A DNA stretch of 64,000 nt from NCBI GenBank assembly GCA_015665455.1, contig JADFAD010000001.1:824791-888790 (forward strand), given 5' to 3'. Positions 26,944-36,196 of the stretch are shown here, piece after piece. The stretch comes from Oceanospirillaceae bacterium (GTDB lineage: Bacteria > Pseudomonadota > Gammaproteobacteria > Pseudomonadales > Litoribrevibacteraceae). The notes beneath the pieces are model-generated. The model was not told the origin of the DNA and searched no databases. It was given only the letters and a program-made list of their open reading frames with translations. Made by a program: the position numbers and the translations under genes. Within the stretch, counting starts at the first letter, position 1, and each line of letters opens with the position of its first letter.

Positions 26944-28962
26944 TTAAGTTGAGAACGATTCTGCCAGGTTCTTTAAGTTTGAAACGAGCTTGGCTTGTTC
27001 TTTACTTGATGTAGATATTTCGTTGGAGCCTGTGACGGTCTGGTGAGACATTTCATCAATTCGAACTACATTACGGTTGAGTTCGTGATTCACCATGGAA
27101 TATTCTTCCGATGCACATGCAATTTGATGGTTCATGTCACGAATTGTACCGATAGAAATTCCAATATTAATCAGTGATTTCTCTACCTGTTTTGCTTTCG
27201 TTACTGTGTCTTGTACTTTACCTTTGGACGTAGCAACGGATTTATAGGCCTCTTCCGTATCGTTGCGGAAATCATTAATAATTTGCTCAATTTCGCCTAC
27301 GGAATCATGGGTTCTTTGGGCCAGACCTCTTACTTCGTCGGCAACCACTGAGAATCCTCTGCCTTGCTCACCGGCTCTAGCTGCTTCAATCGATGCATTC
27401 AAGGCGAGAAGATTTGTTTGTTCTGCAACACTTTTAATCACGTCTAAAACACTGATGATGTTGACACTGTTGTCTCTGAGCTTTGCTAGAACTGCTTCGA
27501 CGGTTGCTACTTCGGTATTTAATTCTTCAATGGATTGAACCGTTTGGGAGACAAGGCTATTTCCTTCATTTGCTTGGCTATCAACGTTACCTGCTGCCTC
27601 GGCTGCTCTGACTGTGCTGTTGGCGACTTCTTCCGCAGTGGTCGCCATTTGGTGGATTGCCGTTGCAAGTTGAGAGGTTTCTTGCTGTTGTTCAGTTAGG
27701 TTAATTGTACTCTGCTGAGAAGTGGTGGCTGTTTGTTCTGCTGCTGCAGCGAGTTGAATACTGGAACTGCTAATCTCTTGCACAATGTTAGAGAATGAAT
27801 CGAGCATTTTATTTAGGCTCAGAGAAATGATGCCTAAGTCATCCTGACTGTAGGTTTCAGTCTTTAGAGAAAGTTTCTTATCATTTGTAGACGCTGTGAT
27901 GACGTCTAGAATGTTCCGAACTTGAACATTGATGATATTGACGATGAGTCCTCCTAATAGAAGGGCTGCTGCGGTAATTATGCTAACAATGGTCAGTTGA
28001 GAATTTCGATGGTTTTTTGATCTGTCTATACGTTCATTAAGCAGTAAGGTGAGTTCAGGCGAGGTACTGTTTAATAATTGCTTGGTACTTAATATTGCGC
28101 TGCTCCCTGCATCAAATATTTTTGCACTGGAAACGTTAAAGCTTTCTTTTGAGAGTACTTCATTATTTAAAATTGAGAGGAAATAGTCGATTTTTGTTTT
28201 CATATTTGAAAAGGGTTGATCAAGCACATCTTTCATTTCTGTGTTGATCGTACTTTCATTGGCTGTATTTAATGCGTATTCCGATCGATGAATTAGCCGA
28301 TCTATTTCATGAGAGAAAATACTGAGCTGAATCGCTTGTTTTGTTGTCATTTTACCCGATACGACAATGCCAGAAGCCATCCCCCTTGCTTTACCTAGCG
28401 CCTCCATTAATTCAGGTAATGAAAGGGTAATCATATCCATTAAGTAGAACGTATCTAAGTCAGGATCTAAGGTAAGATTTGACTGGTCGGCCACATGGAC
28501 GATCAACTTTAGGACATCGAGAATCAACTCCGTGTGCGTGGTGAATGATTCAGTGGTCGTAACGTCTCGTTTACCTTTAATATCATTCCAGCGCGCGTGG
28601 ATTTCAGACATTAACTCTTCTGTTTTTAGTTCCGCTCCGTACTTTTCTTGAAGTGCATCAAGGGCTTGAAAGCGTTGTGTAACAAGGCTTTCAATGGTTC
28701 GTATCTTCAATTCAAAAACTTGATCACCGTGTAGGTAAGCGGCCATTAGCCCTCTGTGTTTGGCTATATTCTGTTGGAGTGGATACACTTCGGTTAAGAA
28801 CTCGGCTCCCAAGATCTCTTTTTCGGCAAACTTAATTCTATAGTTCTCAGCATGAATAAAGAAAACCAATAAAATAACGGTAGGAATTAATAAAAGTGCC
28901 GAGAAAATCAAAATTTTTACAGACAGTGGACGATCATTAATGACCTTAGGTAAGGTAACCAT
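26944..28962 (-). CDS. methyl-accepting chemotaxis protein
   Basis: A 672-residue chemoreceptor. Helix 1 is at about 17-38; a periplasmic helical sensor (about 40-325) contains the motif [21 protein letters not shown], common in NIT-like and related four-helix receptors; helix 2 is at about 330-352; then HAMP and the cytoplasmic signalling rod. The hairpin tip that binds CheA and CheW is fully conserved ([20 protein letters not shown]). No C-terminal NWETF-type pentapeptide for CheR docking is present. The ligand cannot be told. GTG/ATG choice is simple: ATG 28962 has AGGAAAA upstream. Monocistronic, with a 334-base upstream region containing a short tandem repeat. Confidence 0.92.
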   Translation of the reverse strand: MVTLPKVINDRPLSVKILIFSALLLIPTVILLVFFIHAENYRIKFAEKEILGAEFLTEVYPLQQNIAKHRGLMAAYLHGDQVFELKIRTIESLVTQRFQALDALQEKYGAELKTEELMSEIHARWNDIKGKRDVTTTESFTTHTELILDVLKLIVHVADQSNLTLDPDLDTFYLMDMITLSLPELMEALGKARGMASGIVVSGKMTTKQAIQLSIFSHEIDRLIHRSEYALNTANESTINTEMKDVLDQPFSNMKTKIDYFLSILNNEVLSKESFNVSSAKIFDAGSSAILSTKQLLNSTSPELTLLLNERIDRSKNHRNSQLTIVSIITAAALLLGGLIVNIINVQVRNILDVITASTNDKKLSLKTETYSQDDLGIISLSLNKMLDSFSNIVQEISSSSIQLAAAAEQTATTSQQSTINLTEQQQETSQLATAIHQMATTAEEVANSTVRAAEAAGNVDSQANEGNSLVSQTVQSIEELNTEVATVEAVLAKLRDNSVNIISVLDVIKSVAEQTNLLALNASIEAARAGEQGRGFSVVADEVRGLAQRTHDSVGEIEQIINDFRNDTEEAYKSVATSKGKVQDTVTKAKQVEKSLINIGISIGTIRDMNHQIACASEEYSMVNHELNRNVVRIDEMSHQTVTGSNEISTSSKEQAKLVSNLKNLAESFST

Positions 28963-29045
28963 TGTGTTTTTTCCTGCCTTGGATTGTTAGTTTTTAACAC
29001 ATGGAGCTATGACCGTTCACAAAAGATGAAAGGCTGAGCGTTTGA

Positions 29046-29093
29046 CATCTATGAGCTACTTTGAATTGGCATCTATGAACTACTTTGAATAGT
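29046..29093. repeat. two-copy tandem direct repeat, 24-bp unit
   Basis: The unit CATCTATGAGCTACTTTGAA (first 20 bases) at 29046 is repeated at 29070 with one difference in those 20 bases (G to A), and the last four bases differ more. It lies in the 334-base gap between the chemoreceptor gene (start 28962) and the Tat-type gene (start 29297), about 85 bases upstream of the former. Two binding sites for a regulator or a replication-slippage duplication are both possible. Nothing else was recognised in this gap. Confidence 0.6.
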
Positions 29094-29296
29094 AAGGTGA
29101 GTAAAAATATAGAACTGAGCAGGTAATAAGTCCTTAAGGTATAGTGTGCACGTGATGTGCGTCTTTTAGGTGTTTTACTGTGTAATATTGACTAATTGGG
29201 TGAGAATTCTATTGCTTTATGAATGGGCAATTGTGTTTATCTTCCTGATTATAATAAGAATAAACAATAAATTATGATGCTTGATTTGAGGATGAA

Positions 29297-29836
29297 ATGG
29301 ACAGACGAAAATTTCTGAAAGGGACTATGGTGACGACTCTAGGTCTAGCCAGTGTTACTGGTATTGGTGCGGGTGCTTTTTTTGCTATAGAGCATGGAAA
29401 CCCGGAGCATCTAACGCTTGAATCAATATTGGTTCGTTTACAGAAACTTAGGCGCAGTGAGATAAATTTGCATGGGGATTGGAGTGCATTCCATATATTT
29501 TCCCATTTGGCCCAAAGTATAGAACTTTCAATGACGGGTTATCCGCAACATAAGCCGGAGATTTTTAAACGAACAGTGGGTTCATTGGCGTTTAAAGGGT
29601 TTTCAGCCAAAGGCAGAATGCATCATAACTTGAATGAAGATATTCCAGGCGTTGAAGTGCCATCAGAGGCAGGTAATACCGGTTTAGCCATGGATCGCTT
29701 AATGCGTGCGATTCTTAACTTTGAGCATTTCTCTGGGGATTTACAGCCGCACTTTGCTTATGGTTCCTTAACTAAACCAGAGTACTCGATGGCTCATGTT
29801 CTGCATTTTAATAATCATATGCAGTCACTGACTTAA
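29297..29836 (+). CDS. DUF1569 protein with Tat-type signal
   Basis: A 179-residue protein. The N-terminus RRKFLKG followed by a Gly/Ala/Thr-rich hydrophobic stretch (to about residue 32) is a twin-arginine signal, so it is exported folded. The rest matches the DUF1569 pattern, a DinB-like four-helix fold: WSAFHIFSHLAQSIELSM, then NFEHFSGDLQPHFAYG and a closing MAHVLHFNNHM, with several His that could bind a metal. Biochemical role unknown. Ribosome-binding site GAGG lies five bases before the ATG. It is followed by a lipoprotein gene 106 bases downstream. Confidence 0.8.
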   Translation: MDRRKFLKGTMVTTLGLASVTGIGAGAFFAIEHGNPEHLTLESILVRLQKLRRSEINLHGDWSAFHIFSHLAQSIELSMTGYPQHKPEIFKRTVGSLAFKGFSAKGRMHHNLNEDIPGVEVPSEAGNTGLAMDRLMRAILNFEHFSGDLQPHFAYGSLTKPEYSMAHVLHFNNHMQSLT

Positions 29837-29942
29837 TCGTGTGAGTAAGTGAAGGTAGTACCTACAGAATTTAAATTCGCCAGAAATGGTCTATACAATT
29901 AGTTGATTGTTTTAAGGTGTGTATTGCAAAGGAGTAATGGAT

Positions 29943-30497
29943 ATGAAACCCATCCTCATTGCTGTGGCTGTTTTAATTTTGGCTTCTTGCAGTACGATCA
30001 AAACCCATTCCGATTATGATCTTAAGTTTGATTTTAATTCAGTGAATTCTTATGCCTGGTCTCAAGAGCGCGTTAAAGCGTCGACCAATCACGGAGATGG
30101 ATTACTGGATCAAAGGGTAAAGAAAGCGGTACACCGAGAGTTGTTGAAAAAAGGGCTTATTAAAGGTGAGAATGATCAAGCAGACATCCTTCTCAATTAC
30201 TTCATAACCGTTGATAAAAGAATCAATCCAGATAGCTTTAATACAAGTTTTGGTTTTAGTTCATTTTATAGTTCAGGTTGGGGAAGCAGTATTTCTATTC
30301 AAACGCCAGCTCAAGAACATAATGTGGCTACGCTTATTTTGGATATAGTAGACCGCTCCAGTGGTAAATTAATATGGCGCGGTTCGGTTGAAAATATTCT
30401 CCGAAACAATAGAACACCTGAAGAACGTGCTGAAGTGATTAATAGAGCCGTAAATAAGATGTTACTAACGTTTCCTCCGACGCCTCAATTAGAGTGA
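29943..30497 (+). CDS. DUF4136 family lipoprotein
   Basis: About 184 residues. The start at ATG 29943 is chosen because AAGGAG (29929-29934) is 8 bases upstream; the nearer ATG 29937 is too close and would only add two residues. The signal ends in a lipobox LASC, then a DUF4136 domain: SDYDLKFDFNSVNSYAW opening, ADILLNYFITVDKR, and the C-terminal LILDIVDRSSGKLIWRG strand with NRAVNKML helix. Such proteins are small periplasmic or outer-membrane lipoproteins of unknown role. A Ser/Gly/Phe-rich insertion (about 98-118) is slightly unusual. The +2 residue is Ser, which favours outer-membrane sorting. Confidence 0.88.
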   Translation: MKPILIAVAVLILASCSTIKTHSDYDLKFDFNSVNSYAWSQERVKASTNHGDGLLDQRVKKAVHRELLKKGLIKGENDQADILLNYFITVDKRINPDSFNTSFGFSSFYSSGWGSSISIQTPAQEHNVATLILDIVDRSSGKLIWRGSVENILRNNRTPEERAEVINRAVNKMLLTFPPTPQLE

Positions 30498-30595
30498 CTC
30501 CAAGCCATGGAGAAACAGTTCGTTATTACAGTTAGTTATTAATGCGATCTGAAATGGTAAAGTAGTTTACTTCAAAGGTTTAAGAGACGAGTTTC

Positions 30596-32062
30596 GTGAA
30601 TTTTTCCAATACGTATGTAAATCTAGGTGAACGCTTTTTTGTTAGAACACCTCCAACGCCAGTTAAGTCTCCAAAGTTATTTCTATGGAATGATTCTCTC
30701 GCTAAAGAGTTAGATATTTCACAAACTTCTGACGTCGATTCCGATTCATTAGCTCAAACGTTTTCTGGAAACCAGATGCTCTCTGGTTCAGATTCTATTT
30801 CAATGGTCTATGCAGGTCATCAGTTTGGCAACTTTAACCCTCAACTGGGTGATGGTAGAGCTCATTTACTGGGTGAGATTGTTAGTCAAGCAGGCGAGCG
30901 TCATGATATTCAGCTCAAAGGATCAGGCCCCAGTGCTTTCTCGCGAAGCGGTGATGGTCGTTGTGCAATTGGCCCAGCCGTTCGTGAATTCATCATGAGC
31001 CAAGCCATGAAATCATTGGGAGTGCCGACCACGCAATGCTTAGCTGTTGTTACTACGGGGGAACCGGTATACCGAGAAGGAGTGAAGCCCGGTGCTGTGG
31101 TAACTCGTGTTGCCAGCAGCCATATTCGTGTTGGAACCTTTCAGTTTTTTGCTGCTCAAGGTGACTTAGCATCACTTAAAGCCCTAGCAGACTACACCAT
31201 AAGTCGTCATTACCCCGTAGGTGATAATGAAGCTCTTGATCCAGAGGAATCAGAGTATGTTGCCTTGTTGGATAATGTCATTGGTAATCAAATTAAATTG
31301 GTGACTGAGTGGATGAGAGTCGGCTTTATTCATGGTGTGATGAATACCGACAACACTGCTATCTCGGGTGAGACGATTGATTTTGGCCCTTGCGCAATGA
31401 TGGGGGTTTATAATCCTCAAACCGTCTACAGTTCCATTGATCATGGCAGTCGTTATGCTTTTGGTAACCAGCCGCACATTGTTCATTGGAACATGGCTCG
31501 TTTTGCAGAGTGCCTACTTGAGTTGGTTGATCAAGACGATAAGACATCAGCCGAGAGCATTGTTTCGCTGATTAATGATTTTCCGAGTCGCTATCAAAAC
31601 GCTTATAAAACGATGATGGCGAATAAACTAGGGTTGGCCGAAGGACAAGAAGGCGATGAGGCTTTTATCGCATCAATGTTAGAGCAAATGGTTCAGTTGA
31701 AGTTGGATTATACGGACACCTTTAATCTGTTAACTAAATCGTTAACATCCGAAACAGAGGCGACCAAACTGAGCCAGTCATTAGGCTCGGCTTTCAATCA
31801 ATGGTTGGAACGGGTAGGGGCTCAATCGACTTCAAAAGAGCAGATACAAGCCTTGATGAGACGTAATAATCCGACGGTTATCCCTCGTAATCATCATATG
31901 GAGGAAGTGTTGAAGGCGAGTGAAGAAATGGGCGATGCTTCTTTGGCAAACGAGTTTTTAATGGTATTGAAAGAGCCGTACAAAGAATCAGCCTTGACGG
32001 TTAAATACCAAACAACACAAGAAGACTATGATAAAAAATATCAGACCTTTTGTGGTACTTGA
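30596..32062 (+). CDS. selO: protein adenylyltransferase SelO (YdiU)
   Basis: A 488-residue pseudokinase-fold enzyme that transfers AMP to Ser, Thr or Tyr of target proteins, often in redox stress. Landmarks: YAGHQFGNFNPQLGDGRAHL (about 77-96), QLKGSGPSAFSRSGDG with the nucleotide-binding Lys, GEPVYRE, and the FIHGVMNTDNTAISGETIDFGPC stretch with the catalytic Asn/Asp pair. The C-terminus is FCGT, with Cys486 where vertebrate SelO has selenocysteine. Start is GTG 30596; the upstream ribosome-binding signal is weak. It appears to be a single gene followed by the DUF3149 gene. Confidence 0.93.
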   Translation: MNFSNTYVNLGERFFVRTPPTPVKSPKLFLWNDSLAKELDISQTSDVDSDSLAQTFSGNQMLSGSDSISMVYAGHQFGNFNPQLGDGRAHLLGEIVSQAGERHDIQLKGSGPSAFSRSGDGRCAIGPAVREFIMSQAMKSLGVPTTQCLAVVTTGEPVYREGVKPGAVVTRVASSHIRVGTFQFFAAQGDLASLKALADYTISRHYPVGDNEALDPEESEYVALLDNVIGNQIKLVTEWMRVGFIHGVMNTDNTAISGETIDFGPCAMMGVYNPQTVYSSIDHGSRYAFGNQPHIVHWNMARFAECLLELVDQDDKTSAESIVSLINDFPSRYQNAYKTMMANKLGLAEGQEGDEAFIASMLEQMVQLKLDYTDTFNLLTKSLTSETEATKLSQSLGSAFNQWLERVGAQSTSKEQIQALMRRNNPTVIPRNHHMEEVLKASEEMGDASLANEFLMVLKEPYKESALTVKYQTTQEDYDKKYQTFCGT

Positions 32063-32114
32063 TCTTGGGTGAACCAGTGTCAACGTGAACGGTGTTATTC
32101 TGTCGGTCTAAATA

Positions 32115-32156
32115 TTGATCTAGATCAGACCTCTATTTCTATAAGCCTTTTATTAT
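32115..32156 (+). promoter_or_regulatory. Anr/FNR-type class II promoter for the DUF3149 gene
   Basis: TTGATCTAGATCAG (32115-32128) matches the FNR/Anr consensus at nine of ten defined positions. A -10 box TATTAT lies at 32151-32156, predicting transcription start near 32163. The centre of the box (32121.5) is then at about -41.5, exactly the position of class II FNR-activated promoters. The gene start is 32186. This predicts induction under low oxygen. Confidence 0.65.
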
Positions 32157-32185
32157 TAGGGCTATTAGATTAATGAGGGATTGAG

Positions 32186-32350
32186 ATGAGCACATTTTTC
32201 GATTTATTCACCAGTTTAAGTGGCATATTAAGTTTGTTTGTTGTTTTGTTCATTATTGGGATGGCTGTGTTTTGCGCGCACATGTTTATTACTAAAATGA
32301 ACAGCGAAGGCGAGGAATATGACAGAACGCACCCTAAAACGACTGAATAG
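32186..32350 (+). CDS. small DUF3149 membrane protein
   Basis: A 54-residue protein. It opens MSTFFDLFTSLSGILSLFVV and continues into a hydrophobic helix ending near FCAHMF, followed by a charged tail (KMNSEGEEYDRTHPKTTE). The DLFxSLSGxLSL start plus one helix is the pattern of the DUF3149 family, short inner-membrane proteins of unknown role. The ribosome-binding site GAGGGA (32175-32180) is five bases before the ATG. A terminator follows 37 bases after the stop and an Anr/FNR-type promoter precedes it, so it is a complete one-gene unit likely expressed at low oxygen. Confidence 0.8.
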   Translation: MSTFFDLFTSLSGILSLFVVLFIIGMAVFCAHMFITKMNSEGEEYDRTHPKTTE

Positions 32351-32387
32351 TGGTTTTCTGTTCTGCATGAGCTTTTGATGTTGTTTT

Positions 32388-32417
32388 AAAAGCCTGTTTT
32401 TTAACAGGCTTTTTTTA
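32388..32417 (+). terminator. Rho-independent terminator after the DUF3149 gene
   Basis: AAAAGCCTGTT and AACAGGCTTTT form an 11-bp stem around TTTT, and the T-run continues to 32417. The leading A-run is too short for certainty, but it might also act on the minus strand for the convergent small membrane-protein gene. Confidence 0.92.
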
Positions 32418-32495
32418 TTTCTGAATTTAGAGTTCGAACTTAACTCAATGCTCTAATAGCCCTTGAAACCCACAAAGTCCTCGCCACTCCAACCG

Positions 32496-32852
32496 CTAGA
32501 GTGTAAGAATATACGCTAGAAACAGCATGGCAAAGATCAAGTTACCAACCCCAACCTTTAAAAACTCTTCTTTGGGAAAGTCATACTTTTTATAACAAAT
32601 AAAGCAAGATACAAACGACCAGAATTTGAGTGCCATACCAAATACGAGTAGAGGTATGGCTATTTCGGGGTAGAAGAATACGTAGGTGTATATCACACTG
32701 AATAAGAATGCGGTCCCGCCTGTGAAGAGTCGATACTGCATATAGTCGGTAGGAATGTCCCCTGCATCTGTTTGTAATACAGGGGCTTGAAACCACATGA
32801 TGAGAGCGCCAATTAAGTTATAGATAGCAGCAACGATAAGAATGTATTCCAT
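32496..32852 (-). CDS. small four-helix membrane protein, unrecognised
   Basis: A 118-residue, mostly hydrophobic protein with four predicted helices (about 2-22, 44-62, 64-82, 95-116). I do not recognise a named family. The pattern resembles small conserved inner-membrane proteins of unknown function in marine gammaproteobacteria. It has a good ribosome-binding site (AGGAG, seven to eight bases before the ATG at 32852), which makes it a credible gene. It lies 115 bases downstream of the ZIP transporter gene in the same direction, so co-transcription is possible. Confidence 0.65.
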   Translation of the reverse strand: MEYILIVAAIYNLIGALIMWFQAPVLQTDAGDIPTDYMQYRLFTGGTAFLFSVIYTYVFFYPEIAIPLLVFGMALKFWSFVSCFICYKKYDFPKEEFLKVGVGNLIFAMLFLAYILTL

Positions 32853-32967
32853 TTTATTCTCCTAGTAACTATTGTCCTTGAGGTCGATCCATTTCTCTTA
32901 TATCACAAGGGGATTTATGACTGAGGTGAGAATGCTTGAAATGTGAATTCAAACAGGTGTTCGAATT

Positions 32968-33678
32968 TTAGATGATCATATGACCTATGATTCCCACGAC
33001 AAACCCGAATACCGCCCCCATGGACGGCGCCCAGTGTTTCTCGAGCACTGCTTGAGGGGCAATATCTTGAAATACAGAATAAAGAATGCCGCCGGATGCA
33101 AATAACATGATGGCTGCAACGGTAGATGGTTGGTCCGATAGCCAAATGAAGCCTGACATGCCTGCAATCGGGCCCAGTAGCGCCATTATTGCGAATGTTC
33201 CTATTATTCTAAATCGTGAATATTCCGAGCTTTCACGAAGTTCGCGAAATGCATTAAAACCTTCGGGCAAATTTTGAAGCGCCATGAGTAAAACTAATAA
33301 AAAAGCGCTGTTTCCGCCTGCTGCAAATACGGCACCTAGCGCCAGAGATTCAGGTATAAAGTCAGAGAGCATTGCGGCGAGTTGGCTGGCATGGGTTTTC
33401 ATTCGATCTAGGCAGATATCCAGAACCATAAATGCCAAACCGCCAAGACAAAAGTATGTGGCGGCAGAAACGGGCGTTAGAAACTTAATGCCATCAGGTA
33501 CCAGAACTAGGGCAATGGCAGAAAGAAGTGCTCCTCCGCCAAATGCTACTACACTGTGTCTGAACTCTTCTTCCAGCCAATTTGGTTTTATGTGCTCGAA
33601 ACTGGCTATGGTTGCACCTAAAGGCATTGCCATACCAGCAATAAGAGTAGAGATGATTACAAGGGTTAGCTCGTTCAT
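32968..33678 (-). CDS. ZIP family metal transporter
   Basis: A 236-residue inner-membrane protein with about eight hydrophobic segments. The two metal-pathway helices are recognisable: LSDFIPESLALGAVF (about 104-118) and LMALQNLPEGFNAF (about 131-144). In most ZIP proteins the motif is HNxPEG; here Gln replaces His next to Asn, as in a more distant ZIP subgroup. It is short compared with ZupT (about 257). Transport of zinc, iron or another divalent ion is inferred from the family. No metal-regulated promoter was recognised. Confidence 0.82.
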   Translation of the reverse strand: MNELTLVIISTLIAGMAMPLGATIASFEHIKPNWLEEEFRHSVVAFGGGALLSAIALVLVPDGIKFLTPVSAATYFCLGGLAFMVLDICLDRMKTHASQLAAMLSDFIPESLALGAVFAAGGNSAFLLVLLMALQNLPEGFNAFRELRESSEYSRFRIIGTFAIMALLGPIAGMSGFIWLSDQPSTVAAIMLFASGGILYSVFQDIAPQAVLEKHWAPSMGAVFGFVVGIIGHMII

Positions 33679-33938
33679 TGATCGCCTTAGATCGTAAATT
33701 ATTTTGTTGGTCTTGAGTTATTTGCACTGAGTCATTTACACAGTGTTATGCAAAGAACTGATCTTGGATAAGAAAGATACCGTTTCGACAAGTATTCAGC
33801 CATTAAATCTAGGGTGATTAAGCAATTTTTAGTTTGTAAACAATGCATTGATGTTGTGTTCGAATTCTAAGAAACCAGCTATGATTATCTAAGGGCTAGA
33901 GCGTGTCACTGCCGTAGGCAGGTAAAAAGGAGAAAAAC

Positions 33939-34319
33939 GTGGCATTAGATATACAGTTGATTGAAGTACAAGCACCAAAGGTAAAGCGCTTTTTGTTGGA
34001 CGGTTCATTGGACACTGAAACAGCCCCTGAGCTGGAACAAGCTGTGATGGATGTGATTTCAACGGACGTTGATTTATTAGTTCTGGATATGAAAACCTTA
34101 GACTTTATCAGCTCTGCTGGGCTTCGAGTTGTGTTTATGGCAACGAAGAAGATGAAAGCAAAAAATGGCCGTTTAGCTGTGGCAAATCGTCAAGTCCAAA
34201 TTACCAAAGTGTTTGAGATTGTGAAGGCATTGCCAGACCTAACTATTTTTAAAGACGATGAAGAAATGGATGATTATTTGGCTGCGATGCAAGAAAAGTT
34301 TAAATCGGGTGACTTTTAA
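33939..34319 (+). CDS. STAS-domain anti-sigma factor antagonist
   Basis: A 126-residue single STAS protein (RFLLDGSLDTETAPELEQ; LLVLDMKTLDFISSAGLRV). Such proteins are switched by Ser phosphorylation. The motif here is SSAG (58-61); the residue that aligns with Ser58 of SpoIIAA seems to be Ala60, so Ser59 or Ser58 would be the acceptor. An acidic tail (KDDEEMDDYLAAMQEK) is unusual in length. Start is GTG 33939 after AAGGAG, about seven bases upstream. It is 128 bases upstream of a diguanylate cyclase gene in the same direction, as HsbA and HsbD are near one another in Pseudomonas, and the SpoIIE phosphatase at 19403 may control it. Confidence 0.9.
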   Translation: MALDIQLIEVQAPKVKRFLLDGSLDTETAPELEQAVMDVISTDVDLLVLDMKTLDFISSAGLRVVFMATKKMKAKNGRLAVANRQVQITKVFEIVKALPDLTIFKDDEEMDDYLAAMQEKFKSGDF

Positions 34320-34447
34320 TCTCAACGAACCTTTTAATTCACCGAGCAAGGGTTGAATAGGTAAACAGCAGTCGTTTTCTGTTCTAGGTTCATTTGATAT
34401 TAATGTTGTAACGCGTTTACGCGATTTATTATTTCAATGAGTTATCT

Positions 34448-36196
34448 ATGCAATTGAATTCAATTAGGTTTGGGCTTAATACCTTTTTTGTAAGTATCTT
34501 ATGGGTGTTGTCTGGGCTTACCTTGGCTGCCGAGAAGTTACCTTCGGTCCTTCTTTTAAACTCTTATCATGCTCAGTATCAATGGACGGCAGAAATCACC
34601 CGAGGCGTTCAAGATACGATCGAAACCGTACTACCCGCAGAAAGCCTCCATGTTGAATTTATGGATACCCGTCGTTATATCGACGATCAAGAATACTACC
34701 AGAAACTGTTAGATCTATTGGCCCACAAATATCAATTGATCCCCCCAGACTTAATTATTACCAGTGACGACAATGCCTATTACTTTCTTATGGAACACGG
34801 GGATTCACTTTTTCCAAATAAGCCGATTATCTTTTGTGGTGTGAATGTTTTTAATCCCGAAACCTTGGTTGGAAAAGAGAATGTTACCGGGATTCAGGAA
34901 GGTATGGCGATCGAAGGGAATTTACAATTAATTCAAGCACTTCAACCGGAGGTAAAGCGAGTCATTATGTTGGGTGACTCGACAGGTTTAGGATCAAGAA
35001 TGGTTGAAAAAGCTAAGAGTATTCAGGCTCGTTGGCGTGATGGGGAAGTTAATAAGATGTCTCTGGAAATTTGGGATGACTTCACTTTTGATGAGCTTTT
35101 GAAGAATGCATCTCAAGCAGATAGTGAAACGGCTTTTCTAGTCTTAGCAATTCATAAAGACTCAAAGGGAAAGTATTTTTCTTACCTGCGTGATTTGCCA
35201 CTTCTTGCTCAAGCAAGTGCAGTGCCCGTGTATGGGATGTGGGGGACTTTGATGCTTGGGTCAGGGGTTCTTGGCGGTCTAATGAATAACCCATACCTCC
35301 ATGGTCAGAACGTTGCTGGTATGGCTTTGGACGTTCTCAGTGGTACGCCAATTTCTGATTTACCGGTTTTACCAAGCGCAGAATTTCGTCCGTACTTTGA
35401 TCACGTTCAGTTAACAAAATTTGATATCTCAACAGAACGTTTACCGAAAAATAGCACGCTTATTGGTAAACCTGAGTCATTGTATGGTGAGCATTCTGGC
35501 CTTATTAATAGTGTTCTGTTTTTGATTTTTTTTCTTATCGTGGTGATTTCTCAATTGATAGTGAATGTACGTCAGAAAGCGTTTGCTCAAGTTAAACTGC
35601 GTCAGTTTAATGCGGAACTGGAATATAAGGTTTCTCAACGAACCAAAGACCTAGATGAGCGTAATCAGCAATTAGAGGCCGCGTCTCTAAAGATGGAAGA
35701 GCTTGCTTACACTGATACCTTAACCGGTATGGCCAACCGACGAGCAGGGGTCAAGGAAGTTAAAGCTTACATTCAACGCGCTAGCACCAAGTATTCACCC
35801 ATTGTGATCGCTATTTTAGACATTGATCACTTCAAACAGGTAAATGATACCTATGGCCATCAAGTGGGAGATGAGGTTCTTTGTGATGTTGCAACATTCT
35901 TAAGGAATTGCTTACGGCCGAGTGATCGAGTTTATCGGTGGGGCGGAGAGGAGTTCTTGATCATGCTACCTGGTGCTGACGCGTCTTTGGCAATGGATGT
36001 ATGTCAGAGACTAAGAGAGGGCGTTAGTGGCATTAACTTTCTTAATGCTGGCCAAGTGACAGTGAGCATTGGATTAACTGAATTCAAAACGGATGATTCT
36101 TATGATTCGATTATCCAGCGGGCCGACGAATCCTTGTATTTAGCGAAAGAAAGAGGGCGAGATCGGGTGATTATTGATTCGCAGGAAGTTGCTTGA
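34448..36196 (+). CDS. ABC-type substrate-binding domain fused to a GGDEF diguanylate cyclase
   Basis: A 582-residue protein. A signal peptide (1-27, ending LTLAAE) leads into a periplasmic ABC-substrate-binding-like domain (about 30-335; VLLLNSYHAQYQWTAEITRG, IITSDDNAYYFLMEHG, GVLGGLMNNPYLHG). A membrane helix (about 355-377) and a coiled coil (about 385-425) precede a GGDEF domain with RWGGEEF (GGEEF at 499-503) and RPSD five residues before it, a complete inhibitory site. It should make c-di-GMP in response to a periplasmic ligand. It may be co-transcribed with the STAS gene. Its stop (TGA 36194-36196) directly abuts the stop of the convergent gene, with no base between. Confidence 0.9.
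   Translation: MQLNSIRFGLNTFFVSILWVLSGLTLAAEKLPSVLLLNSYHAQYQWTAEITRGVQDTIETVLPAESLHVEFMDTRRYIDDQEYYQKLLDLLAHKYQLIPPDLIITSDDNAYYFLMEHGDSLFPNKPIIFCGVNVFNPETLVGKENVTGIQEGMAIEGNLQLIQALQPEVKRVIMLGDSTGLGSRMVEKAKSIQARWRDGEVNKMSLEIWDDFTFDELLKNASQADSETAFLVLAIHKDSKGKYFSYLRDLPLLAQASAVPVYGMWGTLMLGSGVLGGLMNNPYLHGQNVAGMALDVLSGTPISDLPVLPSAEFRPYFDHVQLTKFDISTERLPKNSTLIGKPESLYGEHSGLINSVLFLIFFLIVVISQLIVNVRQKAFAQVKLRQFNAELEYKVSQRTKDLDERNQQLEAASLKMEELAYTDTLTGMANRRAGVKEVKAYIQRASTKYSPIVIAILDIDHFKQVNDTYGHQVGDEVLCDVATFLRNCLRPSDRVYRWGGEEFLIMLPGADASLAMDVCQRLREGVSGINFLNAGQVTVSIGLTEFKTDDSYDSIIQRADESLYLAKERGRDRVIIDSQEVA

Noticed and set aside
33284..33697. 137-codon frame opposite the ZIP transporter gene
   Set aside because: Basic, low-hydrophobic shadow of the ZIP gene, which has clear family motifs on the other strand.
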